A stretch of DNA of 64,000 nucleotides from CAZGUH01 sp964529005 (GTDB lineage: Bacteria > Actinomycetota > Acidimicrobiia > Acidimicrobiales > Ilumatobacteraceae), in the NCBI GenBank assembly GCA_964529005.1, contig CAZGUH010000003.1:88613-152612 (forward strand). Reading direction: 5' to 3'. The position numbers and the translations under genes are program-made. This document shows, piece by piece, positions 9,483-17,250 of this stretch. Every line of letters starts with the position of its first letter. Within the stretch, counting starts at the first letter, position 1. A model generated the notes under the pieces. That model had not been told where the DNA came from and made no database searches. It worked only from the letters and a program-made list of their open reading frames with translations.

Positions 9483-10148
9483 ATGGAGCTGACCGACGCC
9501 CTGCGCACGACCGGCGCGGCGCGCCGGTTCACCGACCAGGCGGTCGACGACGCGACCGTGCGCGACATCCTCGACGACGCCCGGTTCGCCCCGAGCGGAG
9601 GCAACCGTCAGGGGTGGCGGGTGGCGATCGTGAAGGATCGCGCCATCCGCCGCCAGATCGGCTCGCTGATGCAGGGCGTCATCGACGAGTACTCGGCCGC
9701 CGCGCGCAACGGTCGCGGCGCGCCGTTCAACGCCGTGACCGGGCCATGGCACGCCGATCCCGCCGACCGCCGTCACGTCGACAACCCGTTGACCAGCGAG
9801 ATCGAGTCCGTGCCGGTGCTGCTAGCGATCGCCGTCGACCTCACCGCCGTGTCGCTGATGGACGGCGTGCTCGACCGGGTGCCGATCACCGGAGGCGGGT
9901 CGGTGTACCCGTTCTGCTGGAGCATCCTGCTCGCCGCGCGGGCACGCGGCCTGGGCGGTGTGATGACGACGTTCCTGTCGCGTGTCGAACCGGCGGCGGC
10001 GCCGCTCCTCGCCCTGCCGGCCGACCACGCGCTGGCGGCGACGATCTTCCTCGGTCACCCCGTGCAGCAGCTGACGAAGTTGACGCGCCGACCGGTCGAG
10101 AGCTTCGCCCGCCTCGACCGCTTCGACGGCCCGCCGTTCGGCGGCTGA
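9483..10148 (+). CDS. Nitroreductase family protein
   Basis: 221 aa FMN-dependent nitroreductase fold. The N-terminal RRFTDQAVDDATVRDIL followed by ARFAPSGGNRQGWRV is the conserved FMN phosphate and ribityl binding region of the family. Members reduce nitroaromatics, quinones or flavins with NAD(P)H as homodimers in the cytoplasm; the substrate cannot be assigned. It lies 24 nt after acn but has its own -10-like box 7 nt before the ATG, so it may be transcribed both from acn and independently. Its 3' end faces the terminator of the minus-strand small RNA. Confidence 0.88.
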   Translation: MELTDALRTTGAARRFTDQAVDDATVRDILDDARFAPSGGNRQGWRVAIVKDRAIRRQIGSLMQGVIDEYSAAARNGRGAPFNAVTGPWHADPADRRHVDNPLTSEIESVPVLLAIAVDLTAVSLMDGVLDRVPITGGGSVYPFCWSILLAARARGLGGVMTTFLSRVEPAAAPLLALPADHALAATIFLGHPVQQLTKLTRRPVESFARLDRFDGPPFGG

Positions 10149-10195
10149 TCAGGCCGCTGGCCCGGTATCGCCGGCGAGCCGGCAACGAGCGTCTC

Positions 10196-10318
10196 GGGAA
10201 AACGGGAAAGGCCCCGCTTGGGGGAAGCGGGGCCTCTCAACCTGGAACCCGGCGGTTGGGGGAACCACCTTGTTGGGTTCTCGTCGAGCGGATCGTGGGG
10301 GACAACCCGCTTCGAACA
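10196..10318 (-). ncRNA. Small RNA with three C5-loop hairpins, 6C-like
   Basis: On the minus strand three successive hairpins each expose a CCCCC loop: 10311-10287 (AGCGG outer stem, inner TTGT/ACGA), 10280-10245 (GAACCC/GGGTTC outer stem, inner GGTGGTT/AACCGCC) and 10235-10209 (11-bp perfect stem AGGCCCCGCTT/AAGCGGGGCCT). The last is followed by TTTCCCGTTTT, a good intrinsic terminator. A sigma70-type promoter precedes it. The actinobacterial 6C RNA family is defined by stem-loops with runs of six C in the loops; this RNA has the same design with three loops of five. Family membership is inference, the structure is seen directly. The ends are estimated from the promoter and the U tract. It lies between the nitroreductase and lysR genes, antisense to neither coding region. 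Confidence 0.72.
10209..10235 (-). terminator. Intrinsic terminator of the C-loop small RNA
   Basis: An 11-bp perfect GC-rich stem with a CCCCC loop, followed on the minus strand by TTTCCCGTTTT. On the plus strand the hairpin could also end the nitroreductase transcript, though no T tract follows there. Confidence 0.7.
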
Positions 10319-10324
10319 TGTGAA

Positions 10325-10353
10325 AGTATGCACGTGAACGAGTGATCTTTCAA
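10325..10353 (-). promoter_or_regulatory. Promoter of the C-loop small RNA
   Basis: On the minus strand TTGAAA (10353-10348) and CATACT (10330-10325) are separated by exactly 17 nt, a good housekeeping-sigma arrangement. The expected start is near 10318, just before the first hairpin. Confidence 0.6.
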
Positions 10354-10385
10354 GGCGTACGGCCGGATATTTCCGATCGTTTTTG

Positions 10386-10414
10386 GTGATAGGCGTCACG
10401 TCCCGCCCTAATGT
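10386..10414 (+). promoter_or_regulatory. lysR promoter with inverted repeat
   Basis: TAATGT (10409-10414) lies 6 nt before the GTG of the LysR gene, suggesting a leaderless transcript. Upstream, GTGA-N6-TCAC (10386-10399) is an inverted repeat in the -35 area and could be an autoregulatory site. Confidence 0.4.
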
Positions 10415-10420
10415 GCCGGC

Positions 10421-11359
10421 GTGGACGTCCGGCAGCTCGCCGCTTTGGTCGCCATCGCCGACCATGGGTCGTTCTCGTCGGCCGCCCGAGCCCTGTTCAC
10501 CGTGCAGTCGAACGTCTCCGCCCACCTCTCCAAGCTGGAGGCCGAGCTGCGCGTCGTGCTGGTGGACCGCAGCCGCAGCGAGCTCACCGACGAGGGTCGC
10601 GCCGTGGTCGAGCGAGCACGACGAGTGCTGCGCGAGATCGACGACATCGCCTCCGACATGGCATCGCTCGGCGACGAGATCCACGGCGAGACCCGCATCG
10701 GCGTCATCGGCACCACCGCGCGATGGCTGCTGCCGAGCATGCTCACCTCGATCGGGCGCCGTCACCCCAAGGTCCACCTCACCGTGTTCGAAGGCGGCAC
10801 CAGCACGCTGACGGCCCGGCTGTCGACCGGTCATCTCGACGCGGTCGTGGTCCATCTCCCGGTCGCCGAGCCGGACTTCGAGGTCGAGCCGTTGTTCGCC
10901 GAAGATCTCGTGCTCGTGGTGCCCGGGACCCACCGGCTCGCGGGGCGCGAGGAGATCAATCTGGCGGAGGTCGCCACCGAACCGATCCTCTTGCCCCCGA
11001 AAGGCACCGCCCTGCGCCGCATCCTCGACCGCGCCGCAGCGGGGGTCGACGTGAGCCTGACCCCGCAGGCCGAGATCGACGGCGTGCGGCTCCTGGCCTC
11101 GCTGGCGTTCGACGGATACGGCATCGCGATCGTGCCGGCGACCGCCTTCCCACGCTGGCTCCAGGGCGACTTCCGCAGCGTCGTCGTGCCGGAGCTGCCG
11201 CGCCGGGTCGTCGGCTGGGTCCAGCGTCGCCGTCCTCCGCCGAGCGCCCCGACCCGCGTCGCGGCCGAAGCGCTGCGCGAGGTGGTGGCCCGCCGCGGGA
11301 CCACGCAGCCCGGGGTGTACGTCGGCGCCGAGGCGTTCCCGTTCACCCGCGGTGTCTAG
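10421..11359 (+). CDS. LysR family transcriptional regulator
   Basis: 312 aa. The N-terminal helix-turn-helix is typical of LysR proteins (LAALVAIADHGSFSSAARAL then VSAHLSKLEAELRVVLVDR), and residues from about 90 form the periplasmic-binding-protein-like effector domain. The GTG start has a -10-like box 6 nt upstream. The 3' end overlaps the first possible start of the carboxyltransferase gene, which is probably its target or partner (inference). The effector is not predictable. Confidence 0.9.
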   Translation: MDVRQLAALVAIADHGSFSSAARALFTVQSNVSAHLSKLEAELRVVLVDRSRSELTDEGRAVVERARRVLREIDDIASDMASLGDEIHGETRIGVIGTTARWLLPSMLTSIGRRHPKVHLTVFEGGTSTLTARLSTGHLDAVVVHLPVAEPDFEVEPLFAEDLVLVVPGTHRLAGREEINLAEVATEPILLPPKGTALRRILDRAAAGVDVSLTPQAEIDGVRLLASLAFDGYGIAIVPATAFPRWLQGDFRSVVVPELPRRVVGWVQRRRPPPSAPTRVAAEALREVVARRGTTQPGVYVGAEAFPFTRGV

Positions 11360-11362
11360 TGT
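11357..11362 (+). promoter_or_regulatory. -10 box before carboxyltransferase gene
   Basis: TAGTGT, overlapping the lysR stop codon, lies 7 nt before the GTG at 11370, the same geometry as several leaderless genes in this window. Confidence 0.35.
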
Positions 11363-11369
11363 CGACCGG

Positions 11370-12719
11370 GTGACCATGTTCGACGTCGAACTGCGCCGCC
11401 ACGTCCCCGGAGCAGCCCGCGCTCACGTGCGTGAGCTCGGCGGCCGATCAGTCGTCTGGCTGGACGTGGACGACGAAGTGCGCCGCGGCGCCTTGACGTC
11501 CGAAGCCTCGTCGATGATCGCGGTCGCCGCCGAGACCGCCCGGGCCGAGCGCCTGCCGCTGGTCGCGGTGCTGGGATCGTCCGGCGCCGACATCCTGGAG
11601 GGCTTCAGCGCCCTGCACGGATGGGGGCGCGCGGCGAAGGCGCTCGCCGACTGCTCCGGCATCGTGCCCTTGGTCGCGATCGTCGACGGCCCCGCCGTCA
11701 GCGGCCCCGCACTGCTGCTCGGGCTCGTCGACATGGTCGTGATGACGAACCGGGCGTATGCGTTCGTCAGCGGCCCGACCATGGTCGCGGAGTTCACAGG
11801 CGTCGTCGTCGACAACGACGAGCTGGGTGGCGCCGTGAGCCACGCCCGGTTCTCCGGCGCGGCGACGGTCGTGGTCGACGACATCTCCGCGGCGGTCGAT
11901 GCGTGCGAGCACCTGCTCAGCTACCTGCCCGCCCACGTCGACGAGGAGCCTCCGACGTGGCCGACAGACGACCCGGCCGACCGATCGACACCCGAGGCCG
12001 GCGCGCTGATCCCGGCGTCGTCGACCGGCAGCTACGACGTCCGGGACGTCGTCAAGGCGATCGCCGACGACGGTGACCTGCTCGAGTTGCGGGCGCGCTG
12101 GGCCCCGAACGTGGTCACGGCGTTCACGACGATCGGCGGACGCCCGGTCGGCGTGATCGCCAACCAGCCTCTTGCCTTGGCCGGCACGCTCGACATCCCG
12201 GCGTCGCAGAAGGCCGCCCGCTTCGTCTCCATGTGCGACGCGTTCAACCTGCCGATCGTGACCCTGGTCGACACACCCGGCTTCTACCCCGGCAAGGACC
12301 TGGAATGGCGCGGCATGATCCGCCACGGCGCCCAACTCGTGCTCGCCTACGCCCGCGCCACCGTGCCGCGCATCTGCGTCATCCTGCGCAAGAGCTACGG
12401 CGGCGCGTACATCGTGATGGACTCGAAGAAGATGGGCAACGACCTGTGCCTCGCCTGGCCGTGGGCCGAGCTGGCGGTGATGGGCGCCGGGCAGGCCGCG
12501 GCGATCCTCCAGCGGCGCGCCACCGCTGAGGAGCGGGCTGCGTTCGAGGCGGACTACGCCGAGCGGCTGCTCAATCCGTACGTCGCCGCCGACCGCGGGT
12601 TCGTCGACGCCGTCATCGATCCCGCGGACACCCGCCGCCAGATCGCTGCCGCGCTGGACGCGCTCGCCGACAAGCGCGAACGGCTCGTCCACCGCAAGCA
12701 CGACAACGGGCCCTTGTAA
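11370..12719 (+). CDS. Acyl-CoA carboxylase carboxyltransferase subunit-like protein
   Basis: About 449 aa from the GTG at 11370 (GTG 11352 and ATG 11376 are alternatives). The C-terminal half is clearly the carboxyltransferase domain of acetyl/propionyl-CoA carboxylase beta chains: ASQKAARFVSMCDAFNLPIV, VDTPGFYPGKDLEWRGMIR and CVILRKSYGGAYIVMDSKKM. The N-terminal half is a weaker, degenerate crotonase-like half (LGLVDMVVMTNRAYAFVSGP). The family transfers CO2 from carboxybiotin to an acyl-CoA; no biotin carboxylase gene is nearby. It follows lysR directly. Substrate unknown; the divergent first half may mean a specialised role. Confidence 0.83.
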   Translation: MTMFDVELRRHVPGAARAHVRELGGRSVVWLDVDDEVRRGALTSEASSMIAVAAETARAERLPLVAVLGSSGADILEGFSALHGWGRAAKALADCSGIVPLVAIVDGPAVSGPALLLGLVDMVVMTNRAYAFVSGPTMVAEFTGVVVDNDELGGAVSHARFSGAATVVVDDISAAVDACEHLLSYLPAHVDEEPPTWPTDDPADRSTPEAGALIPASSTGSYDVRDVVKAIADDGDLLELRARWAPNVVTAFTTIGGRPVGVIANQPLALAGTLDIPASQKAARFVSMCDAFNLPIVTLVDTPGFYPGKDLEWRGMIRHGAQLVLAYARATVPRICVILRKSYGGAYIVMDSKKMGNDLCLAWPWAELAVMGAGQAAAILQRRATAEERAAFEADYAERLLNPYVAADRGFVDAVIDPADTRRQIAAALDALADKRERLVHRKHDNGPL

Positions 12720-12721
12720 CT

Positions 12722-12742
12722 GCGCCGCCTCTTCGGCGGCGC
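12722..12742 (+). terminator. Stem-loop after carboxyltransferase gene
   Basis: GCGCCGCC-TCTTC-GGCGGCGC, a perfect 8-bp stem 2 nt after the stop codon. No T tract follows, so termination is only likely. Confidence 0.5.
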
Positions 12743-12798
12743 GTGCGGCTCGTCGCTGGCGCTTCCCTCGCCGCGTGCGGGGCTCGTTCCTGCCGCGC

Positions 12799-12898
12799 NN
12801 NNNNNNNNNNNNNNNNNNNNNNNNNNNNNNNNNNNNNNNNNNNNNNNNNNNNNNNNNNNNNNNNNNNNNNNNNNNNNNNNNNNNNNNNNNNNNNNNNN
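12799..12898. other. Assembly gap of 100 N
   Basis: Exactly 100 unknown bases. The 55 bases on each side (12744-12798 and 12899-12953) are identical, as expected when two contigs sharing a k-mer are scaffolded. The real gap may be zero, with the 55-mer present once. Confidence 0.9.
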
Positions 12899-12944
12899 TG
12901 CGGCTCGTCGCTGGCGCTTCCCTCGCCGCGTGCGGGGCTCGTTC

Positions 12945-13070
12945 CTGCCGCGCCGGCGGCTGAAGCCCTCACCCGCGGCCTCTTCTCCCGGCGCTCCCCC
13001 GGCTCGGACCTCTGCCGCGCTGGCGGCTGAAGCCCCTCACCCGCGGCCTCTTCTCCCCGAGGCTCCCCGC
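12945..13070. repeat. Imperfect tandem duplication, about 67-bp unit
   Basis: CTGCCGCGCCGGCGGCTGAA (12945) returns as CTGCCGCGCTGGCGGCTGAA (13012), and the similarity continues through CACCCGCGGCCTCTTCTCC with small indels. A partial third unit may border the N gap. The repeat may have caused the assembly break. Confidence 0.65.
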
Positions 13071-13127
13071 CCTGCTTTCATCACTGACGAGTGGGTGACC
13101 CACGAGGCGGGATGTGGGCTGGGGGAT

Positions 13128-13200
13128 GGCGGCTACCCGCCAGTAGTCTCCGATGCGAGGGGAGAAAGCCCCGGCCAAACGTCCGTGTCTGCGAGGGGAG
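13128..13200 (+). promoter_or_regulatory. gltA promoter and leader
   Basis: TAGTCT (13144-13149) is a plausible -10 box. GGCGG-CTAC-CCGCC (13128-13141) is an inverted repeat just upstream that could bind a regulator. The leader carries TGCGAGGGGAG twice, at 13154-13164 and 13190-13200; only the second is positioned to start gltA. Confidence 0.45.
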
Positions 13201-13204
13201 CAAC

Positions 13205-14470
13205 ATGCCCGACACCATCACCATCATCGACGACCGCACTGGCAAGCAAGTGACCGTCCCGATCACGGATGGGGTCTTCCCCGCCAGCGCGGTGCGTGAG
13301 CTCGATCCCTCGCTGTTCATCTACGACCCGGCCTACATGCAGACCGCGGCCTGCAAGAGCGCGATCACGTTCCTCGATGGCGACGCCGGCATCCTGCGCT
13401 ACCGCGGCTACCCGATCGAGCAGCTCGCCGAGAGCAGCACCTACCTCGAGGTCGCCTACCTGTTGCTGAACGGCGAGCTGCCCACTGCCGCGCAGCTCGA
13501 GCAGTGGACCTACGACGTCACCCACCACACGTTCATCCACGAGAACATGCGCAAGCGGTTCGTCGACGGGTTCCACTACGACGCCCACCCGATGGGCATG
13601 TTCGTCTCCGCGGTGGCCGCCCTCGGCACGTTCTACAACGAGTCGAAGGACATCGACGATCCGGCGAGCCGTGACAAGCAGATCCTGCGGCTCATCGCCA
13701 AGATGCCGACCCTCGCCGCGATGTGCCACAAGTTCAGTGTCGGACTGCCGTTCGTGTATCCCGACAACTCGCTCAGCTTCCCCGGCAACTTCCTCCAGAT
13801 GATGTGGAAGGTCGGCGAGTACGAGATCGACCCCGTGCTCGAGCGTGCGATGGACGTGCTGTTCATCCTCCACGCCGACCATGAGCAGAACTGCGGCACC
13901 ACGGCGATGCGCGTCGTCGGGTCGAGCCATGCGGACCCGTACTCGGCCGCCGCCGCGGCCGCCGCCGCGCTCTACGGCCCGCTGCATGGCGGCGCCAACG
14001 AGGCGGTCGTCCGCATGCTCGAGGACATCGGCTCGCTCGACAACGTGCCGGCGTTCATCGAGTCGGTGAAGGCCGGCAACGGCCGCCTGATGGGCTTCGG
14101 GCACCGGGTGTACAAGAACTACGACCCGCGGGCCAAGATCATCAAGCAGACCGCGTACGACGTGTTCGAGGTGACGGGCAAGAACCCATTGCTCGACATC
14201 GCCCTCAAGCTCGAAGAAGTCGCGCTGTCCGACGACTACTTCATCCGGCGCAAGCTCTACCCGAACGTCGACTTCTACAGCGGGCTGATCTACCAGGCGA
14301 TGGGCTTCCCGACCGAGATGTTCACCGTCCTGTTCGCGATCCCGCGCACGGCCGGCTGGCTCGCCCACTGGCAGGAGCTGCTCGGCGACAAGGACCAGAA
14401 GATCAGCCGCCCGCGCCAGTGGTACACCGGCGTGGGCGTGCGTGACTACACGCCGATCTCGCAGCGCTGA
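13205..14470 (+). CDS. gltA: Citrate synthase
   Basis: 421 aa from the ATG at 13205, which has GAGGGGAG 4 nt upstream; longer in-frame starts upstream lack support. Condenses acetyl-CoA and oxaloacetate to citrate. Catalytic residues are visible: His in GPLHGGANE, His in GFGHRVYKNYDPR and Asp in NVDFYSGL. The N-terminal extension with a small beta domain (TITIIDDRTGKQVTVPI) is that of type II hexameric, NADH-sensitive-type bacterial citrate synthases. It is followed by a perfect 14-bp palindrome. With acn and icd in the same 12 kb it supplies the first TCA steps. Confidence 0.97.
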   Translation: MPDTITIIDDRTGKQVTVPITDGVFPASAVRELDPSLFIYDPAYMQTAACKSAITFLDGDAGILRYRGYPIEQLAESSTYLEVAYLLLNGELPTAAQLEQWTYDVTHHTFIHENMRKRFVDGFHYDAHPMGMFVSAVAALGTFYNESKDIDDPASRDKQILRLIAKMPTLAAMCHKFSVGLPFVYPDNSLSFPGNFLQMMWKVGEYEIDPVLERAMDVLFILHADHEQNCGTTAMRVVGSSHADPYSAAAAAAAALYGPLHGGANEAVVRMLEDIGSLDNVPAFIESVKAGNGRLMGFGHRVYKNYDPRAKIIKQTAYDVFEVTGKNPLLDIALKLEEVALSDDYFIRRKLYPNVDFYSGLIYQAMGFPTEMFTVLFAIPRTAGWLAHWQELLGDKDQKISRPRQWYTGVGVRDYTPISQR

Positions 14471-14484
14471 TCACCCGCGGGTGA
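14471..14484. promoter_or_regulatory. Perfect 14-bp palindrome downstream of gltA
   Basis: TCACCCGCGGGTGA starts right after the gltA stop. With no loop it is a poor terminator and looks more like a protein-binding site, perhaps for the next gene. Confidence 0.3.
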
Positions 14485-14551
14485 CCTCCGCGGCGCTCCG
14501 CGGCATGGTTAAGTGAACTCTCATGGGCGCGACGACGTCGAAGGTGTCGTG

Positions 14552-16168
14552 ATGGACACCAGCTCCTCGGCGTTCGCCGAGGTCGATCCCGAAGCACCGC
14601 GCCGAGCCGCGAGCCCTGAGCCGCTCCCTCCGTGGTGGGCGGGAATGGCGGCCGGGCTGCTGGCCGCGGCGGTGGCGGTGACGTGCGGCGAGCTGGTCGC
14701 CGGGATGGCCGACGTCGTGCACCCGCTCGACGCCGTCGGCAGCGGGTTCATCGACCGCACCCCGAAGGGGCTGCGCGACCTGGCGATCGACTGGTTCGGC
14801 ACAAACGACAAGCGTGCGCTGCGCGTCGGGATGGTCGTCGTGATCGCGCTCATCGCCGCCGGGCTGGGCGTGCTCAGCCGCCGGCGCGTCGCCGTCGGCG
14901 CCGCCGGCATCGCGGTGTTCGGCGTCGTGGGCGTCGCCGCCGTGGCCGAGCGACCGAACGAGCCCGGCTACGCCGTCGTCGGCCCGATCGTCGGCGCCGT
15001 GTGTGGGATCGCCGCCCTCGTGCTGCTCATCGCTGCGATCAACGACCGGTGGCTGCTGTGGCGCACGCCCCAGCGCTCACGCGCACCGCTCGGCTGGGAC
15101 CGCCGCCGCTTCCTCGTCGCCACCGGCGGCGCGACAGCGGTCGCAGTCGTCGCCGGCACCAGCGCCGCGGGGCTCGAACGACGCCGCGTGAGCAACCTGG
15201 AGCGATCGGCCCCCGACGAGCTGCCGCCGGTCGCCCAGCCGAGCGAGCCCACCGAACCGCCGGAGACCAACGAGCTCGCCGAGGGGATCACCCCGTTCAT
15301 CACCCCGAACCGCAACTTCTACCGCATCGACACAGCGCTGTCGTTCCCACGCGTCGACCTCGACTCGTGGACGGTTCGGGTGCACGGCATGGTCGAGCGC
15401 GAGGTCAGCCTCACGTACCAGCAGCTGCTCGCCATGCCGCAGGTCGAGCGCACGATCACGCTGTGCTGCGTATCCAACTCCGTCGGCGGAGATCTCGTCG
15501 GCAACGCCGTCTGGCAAGGCGTGCTGCTGCGCGACGTCCTCGACCAGGCCGGCGTCCACCCCGACGCCGAGCAGGTGTTCAGCCGCAGCATCGACGGCTT
15601 CACGTGTGGCTTCCCGACGTCAGCCGCGTTCGACGGGCGGGACTGCATGATCGCCATCGGCATGAACGGCGAGGCGCTCCCGCTCGCCCACGGCTTCCCC
15701 GCCCGTCTCGTCGTGCCCGGCCTGTACGGGTACGTGTCGGCGACGAAGTGGCTCGCCGAGATCGAGCTGACGACCTGGGCCGCAGAGGAGGGCTACTGGG
15801 TGCCGCGCGGCTGGTCGCGCGAAGGGCCGATCAAGACGCAGTCGCGCATCGACGTCCCTCGCAACGGCGCCCGCCTGTCGCCCGGCCCGACACCGGTCGC
15901 AGGCGTCGCCTGGGCGCAGAACCGTGGCATCGCCGGCGTCGAGGTGCGCGTCGACGACGGCGAGTGGATGCCGGCGACGCTGGGCGACGACGTCACCGAC
16001 GATGCGTGGCGCCAGTGGGTCGTCGAGTGGGACGCCACGCCCGGCGACCACAAGATCCAGGTGCGCGCCACCGACAAGGACGGCGAGACGCAGACCGAAG
16101 AGGTCGCCCCGCCGGCCCCCGACGGCGCGACCGGCTATCACACCCGCCGGGTCAAGGTCTCAGACTGA
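14552..16168 (+). CDS. Membrane-anchored molybdopterin-dependent oxidoreductase (sulfite oxidase family)
   Basis: About 538 aa from the ATG at 14552 (an in-frame GTG lies at 14513). The N-terminal region has about four hydrophobic segments, then a twin-arginine-like stretch DRRRFLVATGG plus a further hydrophobic segment near residues 180-210. The catalytic domain follows, with the molybdenum-ligand cysteine at about C306 in TLCCVSNSVGGDLVG, and a C-terminal Mo-co dimerisation-type domain (VAGVAWAQNRGIAGVEVRVDDGEW). Sulfite oxidase and YedY-type relatives oxidise or reduce sulfur compounds; the catalytic domain is probably outside the membrane. The Tat-like motif after membrane segments is unusual. 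No cytochrome partner is adjacent; substrate unknown. Confidence 0.87.
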   Translation: MDTSSSAFAEVDPEAPRRAASPEPLPPWWAGMAAGLLAAAVAVTCGELVAGMADVVHPLDAVGSGFIDRTPKGLRDLAIDWFGTNDKRALRVGMVVVIALIAAGLGVLSRRRVAVGAAGIAVFGVVGVAAVAERPNEPGYAVVGPIVGAVCGIAALVLLIAAINDRWLLWRTPQRSRAPLGWDRRRFLVATGGATAVAVVAGTSAAGLERRRVSNLERSAPDELPPVAQPSEPTEPPETNELAEGITPFITPNRNFYRIDTALSFPRVDLDSWTVRVHGMVEREVSLTYQQLLAMPQVERTITLCCVSNSVGGDLVGNAVWQGVLLRDVLDQAGVHPDAEQVFSRSIDGFTCGFPTSAAFDGRDCMIAIGMNGEALPLAHGFPARLVVPGLYGYVSATKWLAEIELTTWAAEEGYWVPRGWSREGPIKTQSRIDVPRNGARLSPGPTPVAGVAWAQNRGIAGVEVRVDDGEWMPATLGDDVTDDAWRQWVVEWDATPGDHKIQVRATDKDGETQTEEVAPPAPDGATGYHTRRVKVSD

Positions 16169-16175
16169 CGGCCGC

Positions 16176-17156
16176 TCAGGCCGTCACCTCGAGCAGCACC
16201 TTGCCGACGGTGGCGTTCGCCGCCATCGCCTCGTGCGCCTCGGCGACGCGATCGAGCGGGAGCCGCCGATCGATCACGGGGCGCAACGCCCCCGTCTCGA
16301 AGAACGGCAGCATCTCCACCGCGAACCGGCGGGTGAGCGCGATCTTCTCCTCGATCGGCCGGTTGCGCAGCGTCGTGCCGATCCATGTCGCCCGCTTGGC
16401 GAGCAGCAGCCCCGCGTCGACCTGCGCAGGGCCACCAGCCATCAATCCGACCTGGAGGATCGTCCCGCGCTGGGCGAGAGCCTTCAGGTTGCGCACGATC
16501 TCGTCGCCGCCGACGACGTCGAGGACCACGTGCACCCCGCCCGGCACCTCGTCGCGCAGCTGCGCGAGCCAGTCGTTCGGCGAGCGCTCGAGCACCAGGT
16601 CGGCGCCGAGCCCGATGCAGGCGTCCCGCTTTCCTGCCGAGCAGGTGACCGCGATGCGCGCTCCGATCGCCTTGGCGATCTGGATCGCGGCCGTGCCCAC
16701 GCCGGAGGCGCCGGCGTGCACGAGCGCCCATCGCCCCGCTGTCAGCCCGCCCTGCGCCACGAGCGCGTCCCATGCCGTGAGGAACACCTCGGGGATCCCC
16801 GCGGCGTCGGCGAGCGGCACCGCCGCCGGCACGCCGAGCAGCTGCCGCTCGTGCGTGGCGATCTTCTCCGCGTAGCCGCCGCCTGCCTCGATGCCCATCA
16901 CGTGGTCGCCGGGCTGCCACATCGTCACCCGCTCCCCCACTGCCGCCACGACGCCGCTGAACTCGAGGCCCGGGATCTCGACGGCCGAGGGTCGAGGGGC
17001 GCTGTAGCGGCCGAGACGTTGCAGGAGGTCTGCCCGGTTCACCGCCGTCGCGCGCACCGCGACGAGCACCTCCTCGGGACCTGGGACGGGATCGTCGACC
17101 TCCTCGATCCGCAACACCTCGGGGCCACCGTACGTTCGCAACACCACCGCTCGCAT
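16176..17156 (-). CDS. NAD(P)H-quinone oxidoreductase, zinc-binding dehydrogenase (MDR) family
   Basis: About 326 aa from the ATG of MRAVVLRTYGGPEVL; a GTG five codons upstream (17171) is possible. Quinone-oxidoreductase type medium-chain reductase: the N-terminal GroES-like domain (GLEFSGVVAAVGERVTMWQPGDHVMG) lacks catalytic zinc ligands, and the Rossmann domain has HAGASGVGTAAIQIAKAIGA for NADPH. Like the PIG3/QOR group it probably reduces quinones or enones in the cytosol. It converges with the molybdopterin enzyme gene (7-nt gap) and is divergent from the PPOX protein gene. Confidence 0.88.
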   Translation of the reverse strand: MRAVVLRTYGGPEVLRIEEVDDPVPGPEEVLVAVRATAVNRADLLQRLGRYSAPRPSAVEIPGLEFSGVVAAVGERVTMWQPGDHVMGIEAGGGYAEKIATHERQLLGVPAAVPLADAAGIPEVFLTAWDALVAQGGLTAGRWALVHAGASGVGTAAIQIAKAIGARIAVTCSAGKRDACIGLGADLVLERSPNDWLAQLRDEVPGGVHVVLDVVGGDEIVRNLKALAQRGTILQVGLMAGGPAQVDAGLLLAKRATWIGTTLRNRPIEEKIALTRRFAVEMLPFFETGALRPVIDRRLPLDRVAEAHEAMAANATVGKVLLEVTA

Positions 17157-17238
17157 CGGTGACAGTCTCACAGCCGCGCGGCTCGCGGTCGTGATCGACG
17201 GCTCACCGCGGCCATGTCTCGCCCGAGGCGGCCATCCC

Positions 17239-17244
17239 TAGGCT
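17239..17244 (+). promoter_or_regulatory. -10 box of leaderless PPOX gene
   Basis: TAGGCT lies 6 nt before the ATG at 17251 with no ribosome binding site between. Confidence 0.4.
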
Positions 17245-17250
17245 GGTCCG

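Larger units (their letters stand above)
12720..13204. other. Gene-free stretch with gap, repeats and gltA leader
   Basis: No coding sequence is supported. From left to right it holds an 8-bp stem-loop after the carboxyltransferase gene, a 55-mer, a 100-N gap, the same 55-mer again, an imperfect 67-bp tandem duplication, an inverted repeat GTGGGT-G-ACCCAC (13091-13103), and the gltA promoter region. Confidence 0.7.

Noticed and set aside
12744..12953. A true direct repeat or mobile-element target duplication around the first gap
   Set aside because: The same exact 55-base length occurs at the second gap, which is better explained by k-mer overlap of contigs.
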